Assembly: GCF_021261325.1 (NCBI RefSeq)
Contig: NZ_JAJSBI010000001.1
Span: 310,001-374,000, forward strand
Origin: Streptomyces guryensis
GTDB lineage: Bacteria; Actinomycetota; Actinomycetes; Streptomycetales; Streptomycetaceae
Direction: 5' to 3'
Length of the DNA stretch: 64,000 bases
Translations under genes and position numbers: made by a program
Shown here: in pieces, positions 1 to 8,137 of the stretch
Layout of the letters: every line of letters starts with the position of its first letter
How positions within the stretch are numbered: the stretch's first letter is position 1
Notes under the pieces: model-generated
What the model saw: the letters and a program-made list of their open reading frames with translations, nothing else
The model's database searches: none
Told to the model about the DNA's origin: nothing

Positions 1-153
1 GAGAAGGCCCAGGCCACGGCGAAGCTCGGCAACGAGGCGTTCCTGGCGAAGGCGCCGGACAACGTGGTGGACAAGATCCGTGGCCGGCTGGCCAAGGCGG
101 AGGAGGACCTCGCCCGGATCCAGGCCCAGCTGGACCGGCTGCCGGAAGCGTGA
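1..153 (+). CDS. valS: Valyl-tRNA synthetase, C-terminal fragment
   Basis: Only the last 50 codons lie in the window; the gene enters from the left edge in frame 1 and stops at TGA 151-153. The tail is a charged, Ala/Lys/Glu-rich amphipathic helix containing AKAPDNVVDKIRGRLAKAEEDL, typical of the C-terminal coiled-coil arm with which ValRS grips tRNA-Val. Family knowledge: ValRS charges tRNA-Val in the cytoplasm, and valS immediately precedes folC in streptomycetes and many other bacteria, which supports the call. The motif VVDKIRGRLA is close to the family consensus. Nothing can be said about the catalytic part. Confidence 0.9.
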   Translation, partial: EKAQATAKLGNEAFLAKAPDNVVDKIRGRLAKAEEDLARIQAQLDRLPEA

Positions 154-172
154 GTCGTAGTGCGTGGCTGAA

Positions 173-202
173 GGCCCCCGGTGCTGATGGGCGCCGGGGG
201 CC
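173..202 (+). terminator. Hairpin terminator after valS
   Basis: GGCCCCCGG (173-181) pairs perfectly with CCGGGGGCC (194-202) across a 12-nt loop, 20 nt after the valS stop. There is no U-tract, which is usual for Streptomyces terminators. Confidence 0.7.
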
Positions 203-207
203 TGTGC

Positions 208-247
208 GTGCCTTCAGGGGCGCGGGGAACTGCGCGACCAGCCCCCA
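208..247. repeat. Short intergenic repeat, GGGGCGCGGGG type
   Basis: The segment contains CAGGGGCGCGGGGAACTGCG followed by CGACCAGCCCCC. Read on the opposite strand it becomes CTGGTCGCGC...CGCGCCCCTGA, the same outer words that flank the repeats at about 37.36 and 63.72 kb. It appears to be one of the small dispersed intergenic elements common in Streptomyces. Function unknown. Confidence 0.5.
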
Positions 248-301
248 ACCTGCCCGCACTCGCCTGCCAAGGCCAGCCACCCCTCTCAATGGGCGCCGCC
301 T

Positions 302-307
302 TAGACT
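302..307 (+). promoter_or_regulatory. -10 box of a likely leaderless folC promoter
   Basis: TAGACT ends 7 nt before the first base of the GTG start at 314, so transcription should begin at or next to the start codon. No Shine-Dalgarno sequence lies upstream. The -35 region is weak. Confidence 0.55.
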
Positions 308-313
308 GACCCC

Positions 314-1798
314 GTGAGTGAAAGCGACCCCTTCGACGACATCGTCGCCGCCGAGACAGACCGCGACCCCGACCTCGCGATCATCGAGGCCGGCAGCCGC
401 ACCCTGCGCACGCAGGGCGGCGCGCCGCAGGCCGACGTGCCCGCGCGGCCCGAGGACCCCGAGGTCGACAAGGCCCTGCGCGAGGTCGAGGCGGAGCTCG
501 CCTCCCGCTGGGGCGAGACCAAGCTCGAGCCCTCGGTCAGCCGTATCGCCGCGCTGATGGACGTCCTGGGCGAGCCGCAGCGTTCGTACCCCTCGATCCA
601 CATCACCGGCACCAACGGCAAGACCTCCACCGCCCGCATGATCGAGGCCCTGCTCGGTGCCTTCGAGCTGCGCACCGGCCGGTACACGTCGCCCCACGTC
701 CAGTCGATCACCGAGCGCATCAGTCTCGACGGCGCCCCGATCTCGGCAGAGCGTTTCGTCGAGACGTACAACGACATCAAGCCGTACGTCGAGATGGTCG
801 ACGGGCAGCAGGAGTACCGGCTCTCCTTCTTCGAGGTGCTTACGGGCATGGCGTACGCGGCCTTCGCGGACGCGCCCGTCGATGTCGCCGTGGTGGAAGT
901 GGGGATGGGCGGCTCCTGGGACGCCACCAACGTCATCGACGGGGACGTCGCCGTCGTCACCCCCATCGACCTCGACCACACCGACCGCCTCGGTGAGACG
1001 CACGCCGCGATCGCCACGGAGAAAGCCGGCATCGTCAAGCAGGACGCGACGGTCATCCTGGCCCAACAGCCGGTGGACGCGGCCCAGGTGCTGCTGAAGA
1101 AGGCCGTCGACGTCGATGCCACCGTGGCCCGCGAGGGCCTGGAGTTCGGGGTCGTGTCACGCCAGGTCGCGGTCGGCGGGCAGATGCTCACCCTGCGCGG
1201 CCTCGGCGGCGAGTACGGCGAGCTCTACCTGCCGCTGCACGGCCCGTACCAGGCGCACAACGCCGCGGTCGCGCTCGCCGCCGTCGAGGCGTTCTTCGGC
1301 GTCGGCTCCCAGCGGCCCGAGCCGCTCGACATAGACACGGTCCGCAAGGCCTTCGCGGCCGTCTCCTCGCCGGGCCGCCTCGAAGTCGTACGACGCTCGC
1401 CCACCGTCGTCCTGGACGCCGCCCACAATCCGGCGGGCGCCCGCGCCACCGCCGAGGCGATCGGTGAGGCCTTCGACTTCAGCCGGTTGATCGGTGTGGT
1501 CGGCGCGAGTGGCGACAAGAACGTGCGGGGTCTCCTTGAGGCCTTCGAGCCGATCTTCGCCGAGGTCGTCGTCACGCAGAACTCCAGCCACCGCGCGATG
1601 GACGCCGACGAGCTCGCCGCGATCGCCGTGGAGGTGTTCGGCGACGAGCGCGTCCAGGTCGAACCGCGGCTGCCGGACGCACTGGAGGCGGCGATCACGC
1701 TGGCCGAGGAGGAGGGCGAGTTCGCGGGCGGCGGTGTGCTCGTCACGGGCTCCGTCATCACCGTCGGCGAGGCCCGACTGCTGCTGGGGAGGGGCTGA
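314..1798 (+). CDS. folC: Bifunctional folylpolyglutamate synthase / dihydrofolate synthase
   Basis: Cytoplasmic Mur-ligase-type enzyme that adds glutamate to dihydropteroate and then further glutamates to tetrahydrofolates. The 494-residue product carries the ATP-binding loop HITGTNGKTSTA (Lys at about residue 103), the family motif VVEVGMGGSWDATN, and LDAAHNPAG in the C-terminal glutamate-ligase domain. The first 60 or so residues are an acidic extension (EAGSRTLRTQGG...DPEVDKALREVEAELASRW) seen in actinobacterial FolC. The GTG at 314 is chosen because a -10 box sits directly upstream and no ribosome-binding site is present. Gene order valS-folC is standard. The next gene starts 6 nt after the stop, implying co-transcription. 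Confidence 0.95.
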   Translation: MSESDPFDDIVAAETDRDPDLAIIEAGSRTLRTQGGAPQADVPARPEDPEVDKALREVEAELASRWGETKLEPSVSRIAALMDVLGEPQRSYPSIHITGTNGKTSTARMIEALLGAFELRTGRYTSPHVQSITERISLDGAPISAERFVETYNDIKPYVEMVDGQQEYRLSFFEVLTGMAYAAFADAPVDVAVVEVGMGGSWDATNVIDGDVAVVTPIDLDHTDRLGETHAAIATEKAGIVKQDATVILAQQPVDAAQVLLKKAVDVDATVAREGLEFGVVSRQVAVGGQMLTLRGLGGEYGELYLPLHGPYQAHNAAVALAAVEAFFGVGSQRPEPLDIDTVRKAFAAVSSPGRLEVVRRSPTVVLDAAHNPAGARATAEAIGEAFDFSRLIGVVGASGDKNVRGLLEAFEPIFAEVVVTQNSSHRAMDADELAAIAVEVFGDERVQVEPRLPDALEAAITLAEEEGEFAGGGVLVTGSVITVGEARLLLGRG

Positions 1799-1804
1799 GA
1801 ACCC

Positions 1805-2173
1805 GTGCGTACGCTCTGTGCTTCAACCCTGATCGGCGAGTTCTTCGTGATCGGCTTCGCCGGGCTCGTCGCCATGAAGGACCCCGGGCTGTCCACGTCG
1901 ACGGTGTGGACGGTCAGCGGCATCGCGATGTTCCTGTGCGTGGCGCTGTGCGGTGTCGTGACGCGTCCGGGCGGGATCGTCCTCGGGTGGGCCCTCCAGG
2001 TCGCCCTCGTCGCGTCCGGCTTCGTCGTTCCGACGATGTTCTTCCTGGGCGTGGTCTTCGCGGCCCTGTGGTGGGCCTCGGTGCACTACGGAAGAAAGAT
2101 CGACGAGGCGAAGGCACGATTCGCGGCGGCACAGCCGGGCTCGGCAGGCTCCTCCACACCTGACGCTGCGTAA
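1805..2173 (+). CDS. DUF4233 small integral membrane protein
   Basis: 122 residues with GTG start 6 nt after the folC stop. Four hydrophobic stretches are visible (about residues 7-24, 34-53, 56-72, 73-92) followed by a charged tail, HYGRKIDEAKARFAAA. Family knowledge: this actinobacterial protein (DUF4233) is found between folC and ndk; its function has not been established. The location in the cytoplasmic membrane is inferred from the sequence. No catalytic motif is apparent. The tight spacing suggests translational coupling with folC, although a link to folate metabolism is unproven. Confidence 0.85.
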   Translation: MRTLCASTLIGEFFVIGFAGLVAMKDPGLSTSTVWTVSGIAMFLCVALCGVVTRPGGIVLGWALQVALVASGFVVPTMFFLGVVFAALWWASVHYGRKIDEAKARFAAAQPGSAGSSTPDAA

Positions 2174-2244
2174 CAAGAGCCCGGACACGCCCTGTAATCT
2201 TCGAACACCCCCGCACACCTCTTGATCCTCAATAGGAGCCCGCA

Positions 2245-2658
2245 GTGACCCAGCGCACCCTCGTCCTGCTCAAGCCCGACGCGGTCCGCCGTGGCCTGAC
2301 CGGCGAGATCATCAGCCGTATCGAGCGCAAGGCCGGCTGGCAGATCACCGCGCTGGAGCTGCGCACCCTGGACCAGGAGACCCTGGAGCAGCACTACGGC
2401 GAGCACAAGGGCAAGCCCTTCTACGAGCCGCTGGTGGAGTTCATGGCCTCCGGTCCGGTCGTCGCGCTGATCGTCGAGGGCGAGCGGGTCATCGAGGGGC
2501 TGCGCGCGCTGGCCGGCCCGACCGACCCGATCGCCGCCGCCCCCGGTTCCATCCGCGGCGACTTCGGCGTGATCGTCCGCGAGAACCTGATCCACGCCTC
2601 CGACTCCGAGGAGTCCGCCGAGCGCGAGGTGAAGATCTTCTTCCCCGGCCGCGGTTGA
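2245..2658 (+). CDS. ndk: Nucleoside diphosphate kinase
   Basis: 137 residues, the normal length for bacterial NDK. It moves the gamma-phosphate of ATP to NDPs through a phosphohistidine. The start TQRTLVLLKPDAVRRGL, the RNxxH-like active site region (ENLIHASDS, His about residue 117) and GSIRGDFG are all family signatures. The GTG start at 2245 is preceded by AGGAG (2235-2239). A possible -10 box TAATCT lies at 2194-2199, so ndk probably has its own promoter although it follows the folC pair. The cytoplasmic enzyme balances NTP pools for DNA and RNA synthesis. Confidence 0.97.
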   Translation: MTQRTLVLLKPDAVRRGLTGEIISRIERKAGWQITALELRTLDQETLEQHYGEHKGKPFYEPLVEFMASGPVVALIVEGERVIEGLRALAGPTDPIAAAPGSIRGDFGVIVRENLIHASDSEESAEREVKIFFPGRG

Positions 2659-2713
2659 GCGACAAACCTATGAATTTTTGAGTGATCGTCAGGTCGCTCA
2701 CCCGTCTGACCTG

Positions 2714-2739
2714 GGACGGCCGAGAGTTTCCGGCCGTCC
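2714..2739 (+). terminator. Hairpin after ndk
   Basis: GGACGGCCG (2714-2722) pairs with CGGCCGTCC (2731-2739) over an 8-nt loop, 56 nt after the ndk stop and ahead of the mreB leader. Confidence 0.65.
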
Positions 2740-2946
2740 TCTGGCATATGCGTGCCGATCGGGGGAACGAGTGCCTCCGATGGGCCGTCTCCACAAGCGA
2801 GGCGACACTTCATCTGCTGACAATGGCGAAGACCCTCGCGCAGTGTTCGTGCAGGCGCGTCTACGATGGAAGCCTTCACGTCACAGCACCCACTTCGCCG
2901 ACCTGAAAAGCCCTCAAAAGCTCCCAGGAAGGCCAGACGAATCCTG

Positions 2947-3978
2947 ATGGGGAACTCAATGTCGTTCATCGGCCGTGACATGGCTGTCGACCTCGGGACC
3001 GCCAACACGCTGGTGTACGTCAGGGGTCGCGGGATCGTACTCAACGAGCCGTCCGTCGTCGCGATCAACACCAACACCGGTGGCATTCTCGCGGTCGGCG
3101 CCGAGGCGAAGAAGATGATCGGTCGGACCCCTGGCAACATCGTTGCCGTACGACCGCTGAAGGACGGCGTCATCGCCGACTTCGAGATCACCGAGCGGAT
3201 GCTCCGCTACTTCATCCTGAAGATCCACAAGCGGCGGTATCTCGCGCGGCCGCGCGTCGTCGTGTGCGTGCCCTCCGGCATCACCGGGGTCGAGCGCCGC
3301 GCCGTGATCGAGGCGTCGTCCCAGGCCGGCGCTCGTCAGGTGCACATCATCGAGGAGCCGATGGCAGCGGCCATCGGCTCCGGCCTGCCGGTCCACGAGG
3401 CCACCGGCAACATGGTGGTGGACATCGGCGGCGGCACCACCGAGGTCGCGGTCATCTCGCTCGGCGGCATCGTCACCGCCCAGTCCATCCGCGTCGCGGG
3501 TGACGAACTGGACAACGCGATCATCCAGCACATCAAGAAGGAGTACTCCCTCCTCCTCGGTGAGCGCACTGCCGAGCAGATCAAGATCACGATCGGTTCG
3601 GCGTACGACCTGGACGACGACCAGCACACCGAGATCCGCGGCCGGGACCTGGTCTCCGGACTGCCCAAGACCGTCGTCATCTCCGCCGCCGAAGTGCGCA
3701 AGGCGATCGAGGAGCCGGTCAACGCCATCGTCGACGCCGTCAAGACGACCCTCGACAAGTGCCCGCCGGAGCTTTCCGGCGACATCATGGACCGGGGCAT
3801 CGTGCTGACCGGCGGCGGGGCGCTGCTGAAGGGACTCGACGAGCGGCTGCGCCGGGAGACCGGGATGCCGATCCACATCGCCGAGGACCCGCTGGACAGC
3901 GTGGCGCTCGGCTCGGGCAAGTGCGTCGAGGAGTTCGAGGCGCTCCAGCAGGTGCTGGACGCCCAGCCGCGCAGATGA
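2947..3978 (+). CDS. mreB: Rod-shape / spore-wall actin homologue MreB
   Basis: 343 residues. Actin-fold ATPase that forms membrane-bound filaments. The phosphate-1 loop [11 protein letters not shown] (from residue 15), [17 protein letters not shown] and the C-terminal [13 protein letters not shown] are diagnostic. In Streptomyces MreB is known to act in spore-wall formation rather than in hyphal elongation. ATG 2947 gives [17 protein letters not shown]; the alternative ATG 2959, with GGGGA directly upstream, would remove four residues. The gene heads the mreB-mreC-mreD-pbp2-rodA cluster. The 288-nt leader from ndk carries a hairpin and presumably the promoter. Confidence 0.97.
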   Translation: MGNSMSFIGRDMAVDLGTANTLVYVRGRGIVLNEPSVVAINTNTGGILAVGAEAKKMIGRTPGNIVAVRPLKDGVIADFEITERMLRYFILKIHKRRYLARPRVVVCVPSGITGVERRAVIEASSQAGARQVHIIEEPMAAAIGSGLPVHEATGNMVVDIGGGTTEVAVISLGGIVTAQSIRVAGDELDNAIIQHIKKEYSLLLGERTAEQIKITIGSAYDLDDDQHTEIRGRDLVSGLPKTVVISAAEVRKAIEEPVNAIVDAVKTTLDKCPPELSGDIMDRGIVLTGGGALLKGLDERLRRETGMPIHIAEDPLDSVALGSGKCVEEFEALQQVLDAQPRR

Positions 3979-3993
3979 CATAACCCTTCGATT

Positions 3994-4027
3994 CCGCCGT
4001 ACGGGACGATCTCCTCTCGTACGGCGG
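3994..4027 (+). terminator. Hairpin between mreB and mreC
   Basis: CCGCCGTACG (3994-4003) pairs with CGTACGGCGG (4018-4027) across a 14-nt loop, starting 16 nt after the mreB stop. It may attenuate read-through so that MreB is made in excess over MreC and MreD. Confidence 0.6.
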
Positions 4028-4030
4028 ATC

Positions 4031-4060
4031 GTTGATATAGAGGCAGTTGATATAGAGGCA
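4031..4060 (+). repeat. Tandem 15-bp repeat upstream of mreC
   Basis: GTTGATATAGAGGCA occurs twice in perfect head-to-tail array (4031-4045, 4046-4060). The second copy also forms an inverted repeat with downstream sequence: AGAGGCATA (4054-4062) with TATGCCTCT (4073-4081). The patch is markedly AT-richer than its surroundings and could be a promoter or operator for mreC. Confidence 0.8.
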
Positions 4061-4144
4061 TAAGCTCGCCCATATGCCTCTGCACGCTGGAACTGCCCCC
4101 TGAACTCAACACTGAACTGAACACCTGAACCTCTGCACATTCCT

Positions 4145-5104
4145 ATGAGGAAGGCACGGCCGCCGCACGTGAGGGACACACGAGAGAGCCGGCTGCTCCT
4201 GGTGCTGCTGATCGCCATCGCGTTCGCACTGATCACGGTGGACATCCGCGGCGGGGAGGACTCCCCGGTCGACGGTGCGCGGCAGGTCGCGGCCACGGTG
4301 TTCGGCCCGATCGAGGACGGTGTGTCGTCGGCGGTGAACCCGGTCGGCGACGCCGTCTCCGCGGTCCGTGACTCGGGCACCCGGCACGACCGGCTCGCCC
4401 GTCTGGAGACACAGAACGCGGCCCTCAAGGCGAAACTCGGCAGCGACGACCGCAACCGCAGCCGCCTGGCGCAGCTCGACAAGATGCTGAAGGTCTCCGC
4501 CGAGGGCCAGTACGGCATCAAGGGCGCCCAGGTCATCGCCATAGGAGCGGCCCAGGGCTTCTCCTGGACGATCACCATCGACGTCGGCGCCAACGACGGC
4601 ATCAAACGGGACATGACCGTGCTGAACGGGGACGGCCTGGTCGGACGGGTCACCAACGTCGGCCCCGACGCCTCGACCGTCCTCCTAGCCAACGACCCGG
4701 ACTTCACCGTCGGCACCCGCATGGAGGGCAGCGACGAGCTCGGCTTCGCCACCGGGCAGGGCGACCGCCCGCTCCGCGTCGAACTGCTCAACTCCAAGGC
4801 GGACGTGAAGAAGGGCGACCGCCTGGTCACCTTCGGCTCCGAGGCCGACAAGCCCTTCGTGCCGGGCGTCCCGGTCGGTGTGGTCTCCCGCGTCGACCCG
4901 TCCGGCGGCGACCTGACCCGCACCCTCTACGTCACGCCGTACGTCAGCTTCTCCAAGCTCGACATCGTCGGCGTCGTCGTGGAGACCCCGAAGAAGGACC
5001 CGCGCGACACGGTGCTCCCGAACAAGCCCAAGCCGACGCCCACACCGACGGTCACCGTCACGGTCACCCCGTCCGCGACCGCGTCGCCCGGCCAGACCCC
5101 GTAG
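4145..5104 (+). CDS. mreC: Rod-shape protein MreC
   Basis: 319 residues. Bitopic membrane protein that links cytoplasmic MreB to periplasmic wall enzymes. A single transmembrane segment (about 18-33, LLLVLLIAIAFALITV) follows an Arg/Lys-rich N-terminus. A coiled-coil stretch (LARLETQNAALKAKLGSDDRN cluster, about residues 82-105) and the double beta-barrel domain (VIAIGAAQGFSWTITIDVGANDG onwards) follow. The last 35 residues are a Pro/Thr tail (PKPTPTPTVTVTV), a common streptomycete feature. ATG 4145 is the first in-frame start. mreD begins 20 nt after the stop. Confidence 0.95.
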   Translation: MRKARPPHVRDTRESRLLLVLLIAIAFALITVDIRGGEDSPVDGARQVAATVFGPIEDGVSSAVNPVGDAVSAVRDSGTRHDRLARLETQNAALKAKLGSDDRNRSRLAQLDKMLKVSAEGQYGIKGAQVIAIGAAQGFSWTITIDVGANDGIKRDMTVLNGDGLVGRVTNVGPDASTVLLANDPDFTVGTRMEGSDELGFATGQGDRPLRVELLNSKADVKKGDRLVTFGSEADKPFVPGVPVGVVSRVDPSGGDLTRTLYVTPYVSFSKLDIVGVVVETPKKDPRDTVLPNKPKPTPTPTVTVTVTPSATASPGQTP

Positions 5105-5123
5105 CAGTAGGAGCTGAATCCCC

Positions 5124-5804
5124 ATGCGCGTCAACCGGATCCTGCTCTCCTCGGCCCTGGTCGTCGTAGCCCTGGTGGTCCAGGTGAGCGTCCTCGCCCG
5201 GCTCCATCTGCCGGGCGCGGTCCCCGACTTGCTGCTGCTCACCGTGCTGGGCCTGGCCCTGGTGTACGGCCATGTCGGCGGCGCCCTGGTCGGCTTCGGC
5301 GCCGGCCTGCTCGCCGACCTGGCCCCGCCCGCCGACCATGCCGCGGGCCGCTACGCCCTGGTGCTGTGCGTCATCGGCTACCTCGCCGGGCTGGCCAGAC
5401 CGGAGAACGGGCGGCTCAAGTCGGCCACCGGCCCCATGGTCGTCGTGGTCGCCGCCGCCATCGGCTCGACCCTGCTGTACGCCGGTGTCGGCGCCCTCGT
5501 CGGCGACACTGCGGCCCGCCATGTCGGCCTCGTCAGCCTGATGTTCACGGCGGCCCTGTACGACCTGCTCCTCGCCCCCTTCGTGGTCCCCGGGATCATG
5601 GCCCTGGCCCGGCGTGCGGACAACGACCCGCTCGCCGAGAGCAGCTCCCCCTCGAAGAAGGCCACCGACATCACCTCCGGCTGGATCTCCGCCGGGACGG
5701 GCCTGAAGCTCGGCGGCCAGCGCGGCGGCCTCGGCGGCCTGAAGACCAGGGCCCGCACCCGCACCGCGCGCGTGGGCCGCATCAAGGGGGTCAAGCGGCT
5801 GTGA
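5124..5804 (+). CDS. mreD: Rod-shape membrane protein MreD
   Basis: 226 residues, about six predicted transmembrane segments. MreD is an integral partner of MreC in the Mre complex. The N-terminus RILLSSALVVVALVVQVSVL and the PDLLLLTVLGLALVYG segment match the family. The C-terminal 50 residues are basic (KTRARTRTARVGRIKGVKRL), longer than in most rods, and should face the cytoplasm. The start ATG 5124 is preceded by AGGAG at 5109-5113. It lies 20 nt after mreC and 83 nt before pbp2. Confidence 0.93.
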   Translation: MRVNRILLSSALVVVALVVQVSVLARLHLPGAVPDLLLLTVLGLALVYGHVGGALVGFGAGLLADLAPPADHAAGRYALVLCVIGYLAGLARPENGRLKSATGPMVVVVAAAIGSTLLYAGVGALVGDTAARHVGLVSLMFTAALYDLLLAPFVVPGIMALARRADNDPLAESSSPSKKATDITSGWISAGTGLKLGGQRGGLGGLKTRARTRTARVGRIKGVKRL

Positions 5805-5887
5805 GCGGGCGGGACTTGGCGGCGATCGGCATTCACAGCTCCGTCGTATATGACACGTACACACACTGAGAGGAGGAGGCAGCCGCA

Positions 5888-8137
5888 GTGACCAATATTC
5901 CCGAGACCGGACGGACCCCAAGGGTCCAGATCCGGCTCGTCGTCATCCAGATCCTCGTCCTCTCCCTGCTCGGCACCCTCGGCGGCCGGCTGTGGTACCT
6001 GCAGATCCGCGAGGGCAGCCAGTACGCCAAGGAGGCATCCGGCAACCACGTCCAGCAGGTCGTCGACCCCGCCGTACGCGGCTCGATCCTCGACGCACGC
6101 GGTGTGGCGCTCGCCGACAACGAGACCCGCCTCGTGGTCTCCGCCTCCCGCACCGACCTGCTGAAGATGAAGGACGACGGCAAGGCGGTCCTCACCAAGC
6201 TGGCCGGGGTCCTGGGCATGAAGCCCAAGGAGGTCATGCAGCGGGTCCGGCTGTGCGACGCCAAGACGCCCCAGCCGTGCTGGAACGGCTCGCCCTTCCA
6301 GCCGATCCCCATCACCGACGAGGCCACGCCCCGCCAGGCCATGCAGATCCGCGAGCGTTCCGAGGACTTCCCCGGCATCACCGCCGAGCCCGAGGCGCTG
6401 CGCCGCTACCCCGGTCCCGGCAAGTCCAACACCGCGCAGGTCCTCGGCTATCTCTCGCCCGTCACCGACGAGGAGATCCAGAAGGCCAAGGACACCAACT
6501 CGCCGTATCTCCGCTCCGACCAGGTCGGCCGCTCCGGACTGGAACGCCAGTACGACAGGGAACTGCGCGGCAAGGCCGGCGTCACCCGCTACGAGGTCGA
6601 CAACCTCGGCCGGGTCATCGGCAAGGCCAAGTCCGATGCCGCCCAGGCCGGTTCGAGCCTCGTCACCAGCATCGACTCCCGCGTCCAGCGGGTCGCCGAG
6701 TACGAGCTGGACAACGCCATGAAGATCGCCCGCACCCAGTACGACAAGGTCACGGGCGAGAAGTACAAGGCCGACTCCGGTGCCGTCGTCGTGATGGAGG
6801 CCAAGACCGGCCGTATCGTCGCCATGGCGTCCGCACCGACGTACGACCCGAACGTGTGGATCGGCGGTATCTCCGCCAAGGACTACAAGCAGCTCACCGG
6901 CAAGGACTCCGACTACCCGCTGCTCAATCGGGCCATACAGGGTCAGTCCGCGCCGGGTTCGACCTTCAAGGTGGTCTCCACGGCCGCCGCGGTCCAGGCC
7001 GGCTACGCCTGGGACGGCGGATACCCCTGCACCAGCTCGTACTCGGTGGGCGGCCAGGTCTTCAAGAACTTCGAGGGCGAGAGCTTCGGTCCCATCTCGC
7101 TGGGCCGGGCCCTGGAGGTCTCCTGCGACACGGTCTTCTACGGTCTCGCCGACCGCGAGTGGAAGAAGGACGGCGGCATCAACCCGAAGAAGGGTGAGCC
7201 CAAGGACTACTTCTACAAGACCGCCCACCAGTTCGGCCTCGGCAAGCAGACCGGCATCGACCTGCCGAACGAGGTCACCGGCCGCGTCCCCGACCGCCAG
7301 TGGAAGCAGGACTACTGGAAGGCCAACAAGGACGCCTGGTGCAAGAGCGGCAAGAAGGGCGGCACCTACGTCGAGAAGATCGAGTACGAGGGCTGCCTCG
7401 AGGGCTACAAGATGCGCGAGGGCGACTCGATCAACTACTCCATCGGCCAGGGTGACACCCTCCTCACCCCGATCCAGGAGGCCATGATCTACGGGGCCCT
7501 CGCCAACGGCGGCACCGAGCACGTCCCGACCATCGGCAAGGCGATCATCAGCGCCGACGGAAAGACCGTCAAGGAGATCCAGCCCCAGGTCCTGCGCAAG
7601 CTCCCGATCAGCGAAGCCACGCACAAGGGCATCGACAAGGCCCTCGCGGGCGTCATCACCAGCGGCACCGCCGCCTGGAAGTTCAAGGGCTGGCCGCAGG
7701 ACAAGATCACACTGCACGCCAAGACCGGTACCGCGGAGGTCTACGGCAAGCAGACCACCTCCTGGCTCGCCACCTACTCCAAGGACTACACGGTCGTCAT
7801 GACGATCGCCCAGGCCGGTACGGGTTCCGGCGCCTCCGGTGAGGCCGTCCGCAGCATCTACAGCGCCCTCTACGGCGTCCAGCCCGACGGCTCGATCGAC
7901 AACAAGAAGGCACTGCTGCCCACCCCGCAGCAGGGGCTGCCGAAGGTCAAGACCGACGGCACGATCGCCTCGCCGAAGGTCGCCAAGGACCCGGCCAAGG
8001 AACTCCACGCCAACGACAACGCCAGCCCCTCCCCGGGCGGGACCCAGCCGGCCGCGACCACGGCCTCACCCACGTCGACCAACCGGACCACCCGCAGGCG
8101 GCCGCGCAGGCGGGGAAGCCGGAGGATGCTCACATGA
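5888..8137 (+). CDS. mrdA: Class B penicillin-binding protein 2 (peptidoglycan transpeptidase)
   Basis: 749 residues. The protein has an N-terminal membrane anchor (about 17-37), a PBP dimerisation domain (to about residue 250) and a transpeptidase domain with SxxK STFK (Ser about 358), the second motif SCD (about 412) where many PBPs have SxN, and KTGTAE (Lys about 612). It cross-links peptidoglycan outside the membrane as partner of RodA. GTG 5888 follows GAGGAGGAGG (5871-5880). The C-terminus is a disordered Pro/Thr/Arg tail. The stop overlaps the rodA start (ATGA), so the two are translationally coupled. Confidence 0.95.
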   Translation: MTNIPETGRTPRVQIRLVVIQILVLSLLGTLGGRLWYLQIREGSQYAKEASGNHVQQVVDPAVRGSILDARGVALADNETRLVVSASRTDLLKMKDDGKAVLTKLAGVLGMKPKEVMQRVRLCDAKTPQPCWNGSPFQPIPITDEATPRQAMQIRERSEDFPGITAEPEALRRYPGPGKSNTAQVLGYLSPVTDEEIQKAKDTNSPYLRSDQVGRSGLERQYDRELRGKAGVTRYEVDNLGRVIGKAKSDAAQAGSSLVTSIDSRVQRVAEYELDNAMKIARTQYDKVTGEKYKADSGAVVVMEAKTGRIVAMASAPTYDPNVWIGGISAKDYKQLTGKDSDYPLLNRAIQGQSAPGSTFKVVSTAAAVQAGYAWDGGYPCTSSYSVGGQVFKNFEGESFGPISLGRALEVSCDTVFYGLADREWKKDGGINPKKGEPKDYFYKTAHQFGLGKQTGIDLPNEVTGRVPDRQWKQDYWKANKDAWCKSGKKGGTYVEKIEYEGCLEGYKMREGDSINYSIGQGDTLLTPIQEAMIYGALANGGTEHVPTIGKAIISADGKTVKEIQPQVLRKLPISEATHKGIDKALAGVITSGTAAWKFKGWPQDKITLHAKTGTAEVYGKQTTSWLATYSKDYTVVMTIAQAGTGSGASGEAVRSIYSALYGVQPDGSIDNKKALLPTPQQGLPKVKTDGTIASPKVAKDPAKELHANDNASPSPGGTQPAATTASPTSTNRTTRRRPRRRGSRRMLT

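Noticed and set aside
5378..8008. An 876-residue minus-strand open frame opposite mreD and pbp2
   Set aside because: Shadow frame; the + strand genes carry all motifs.
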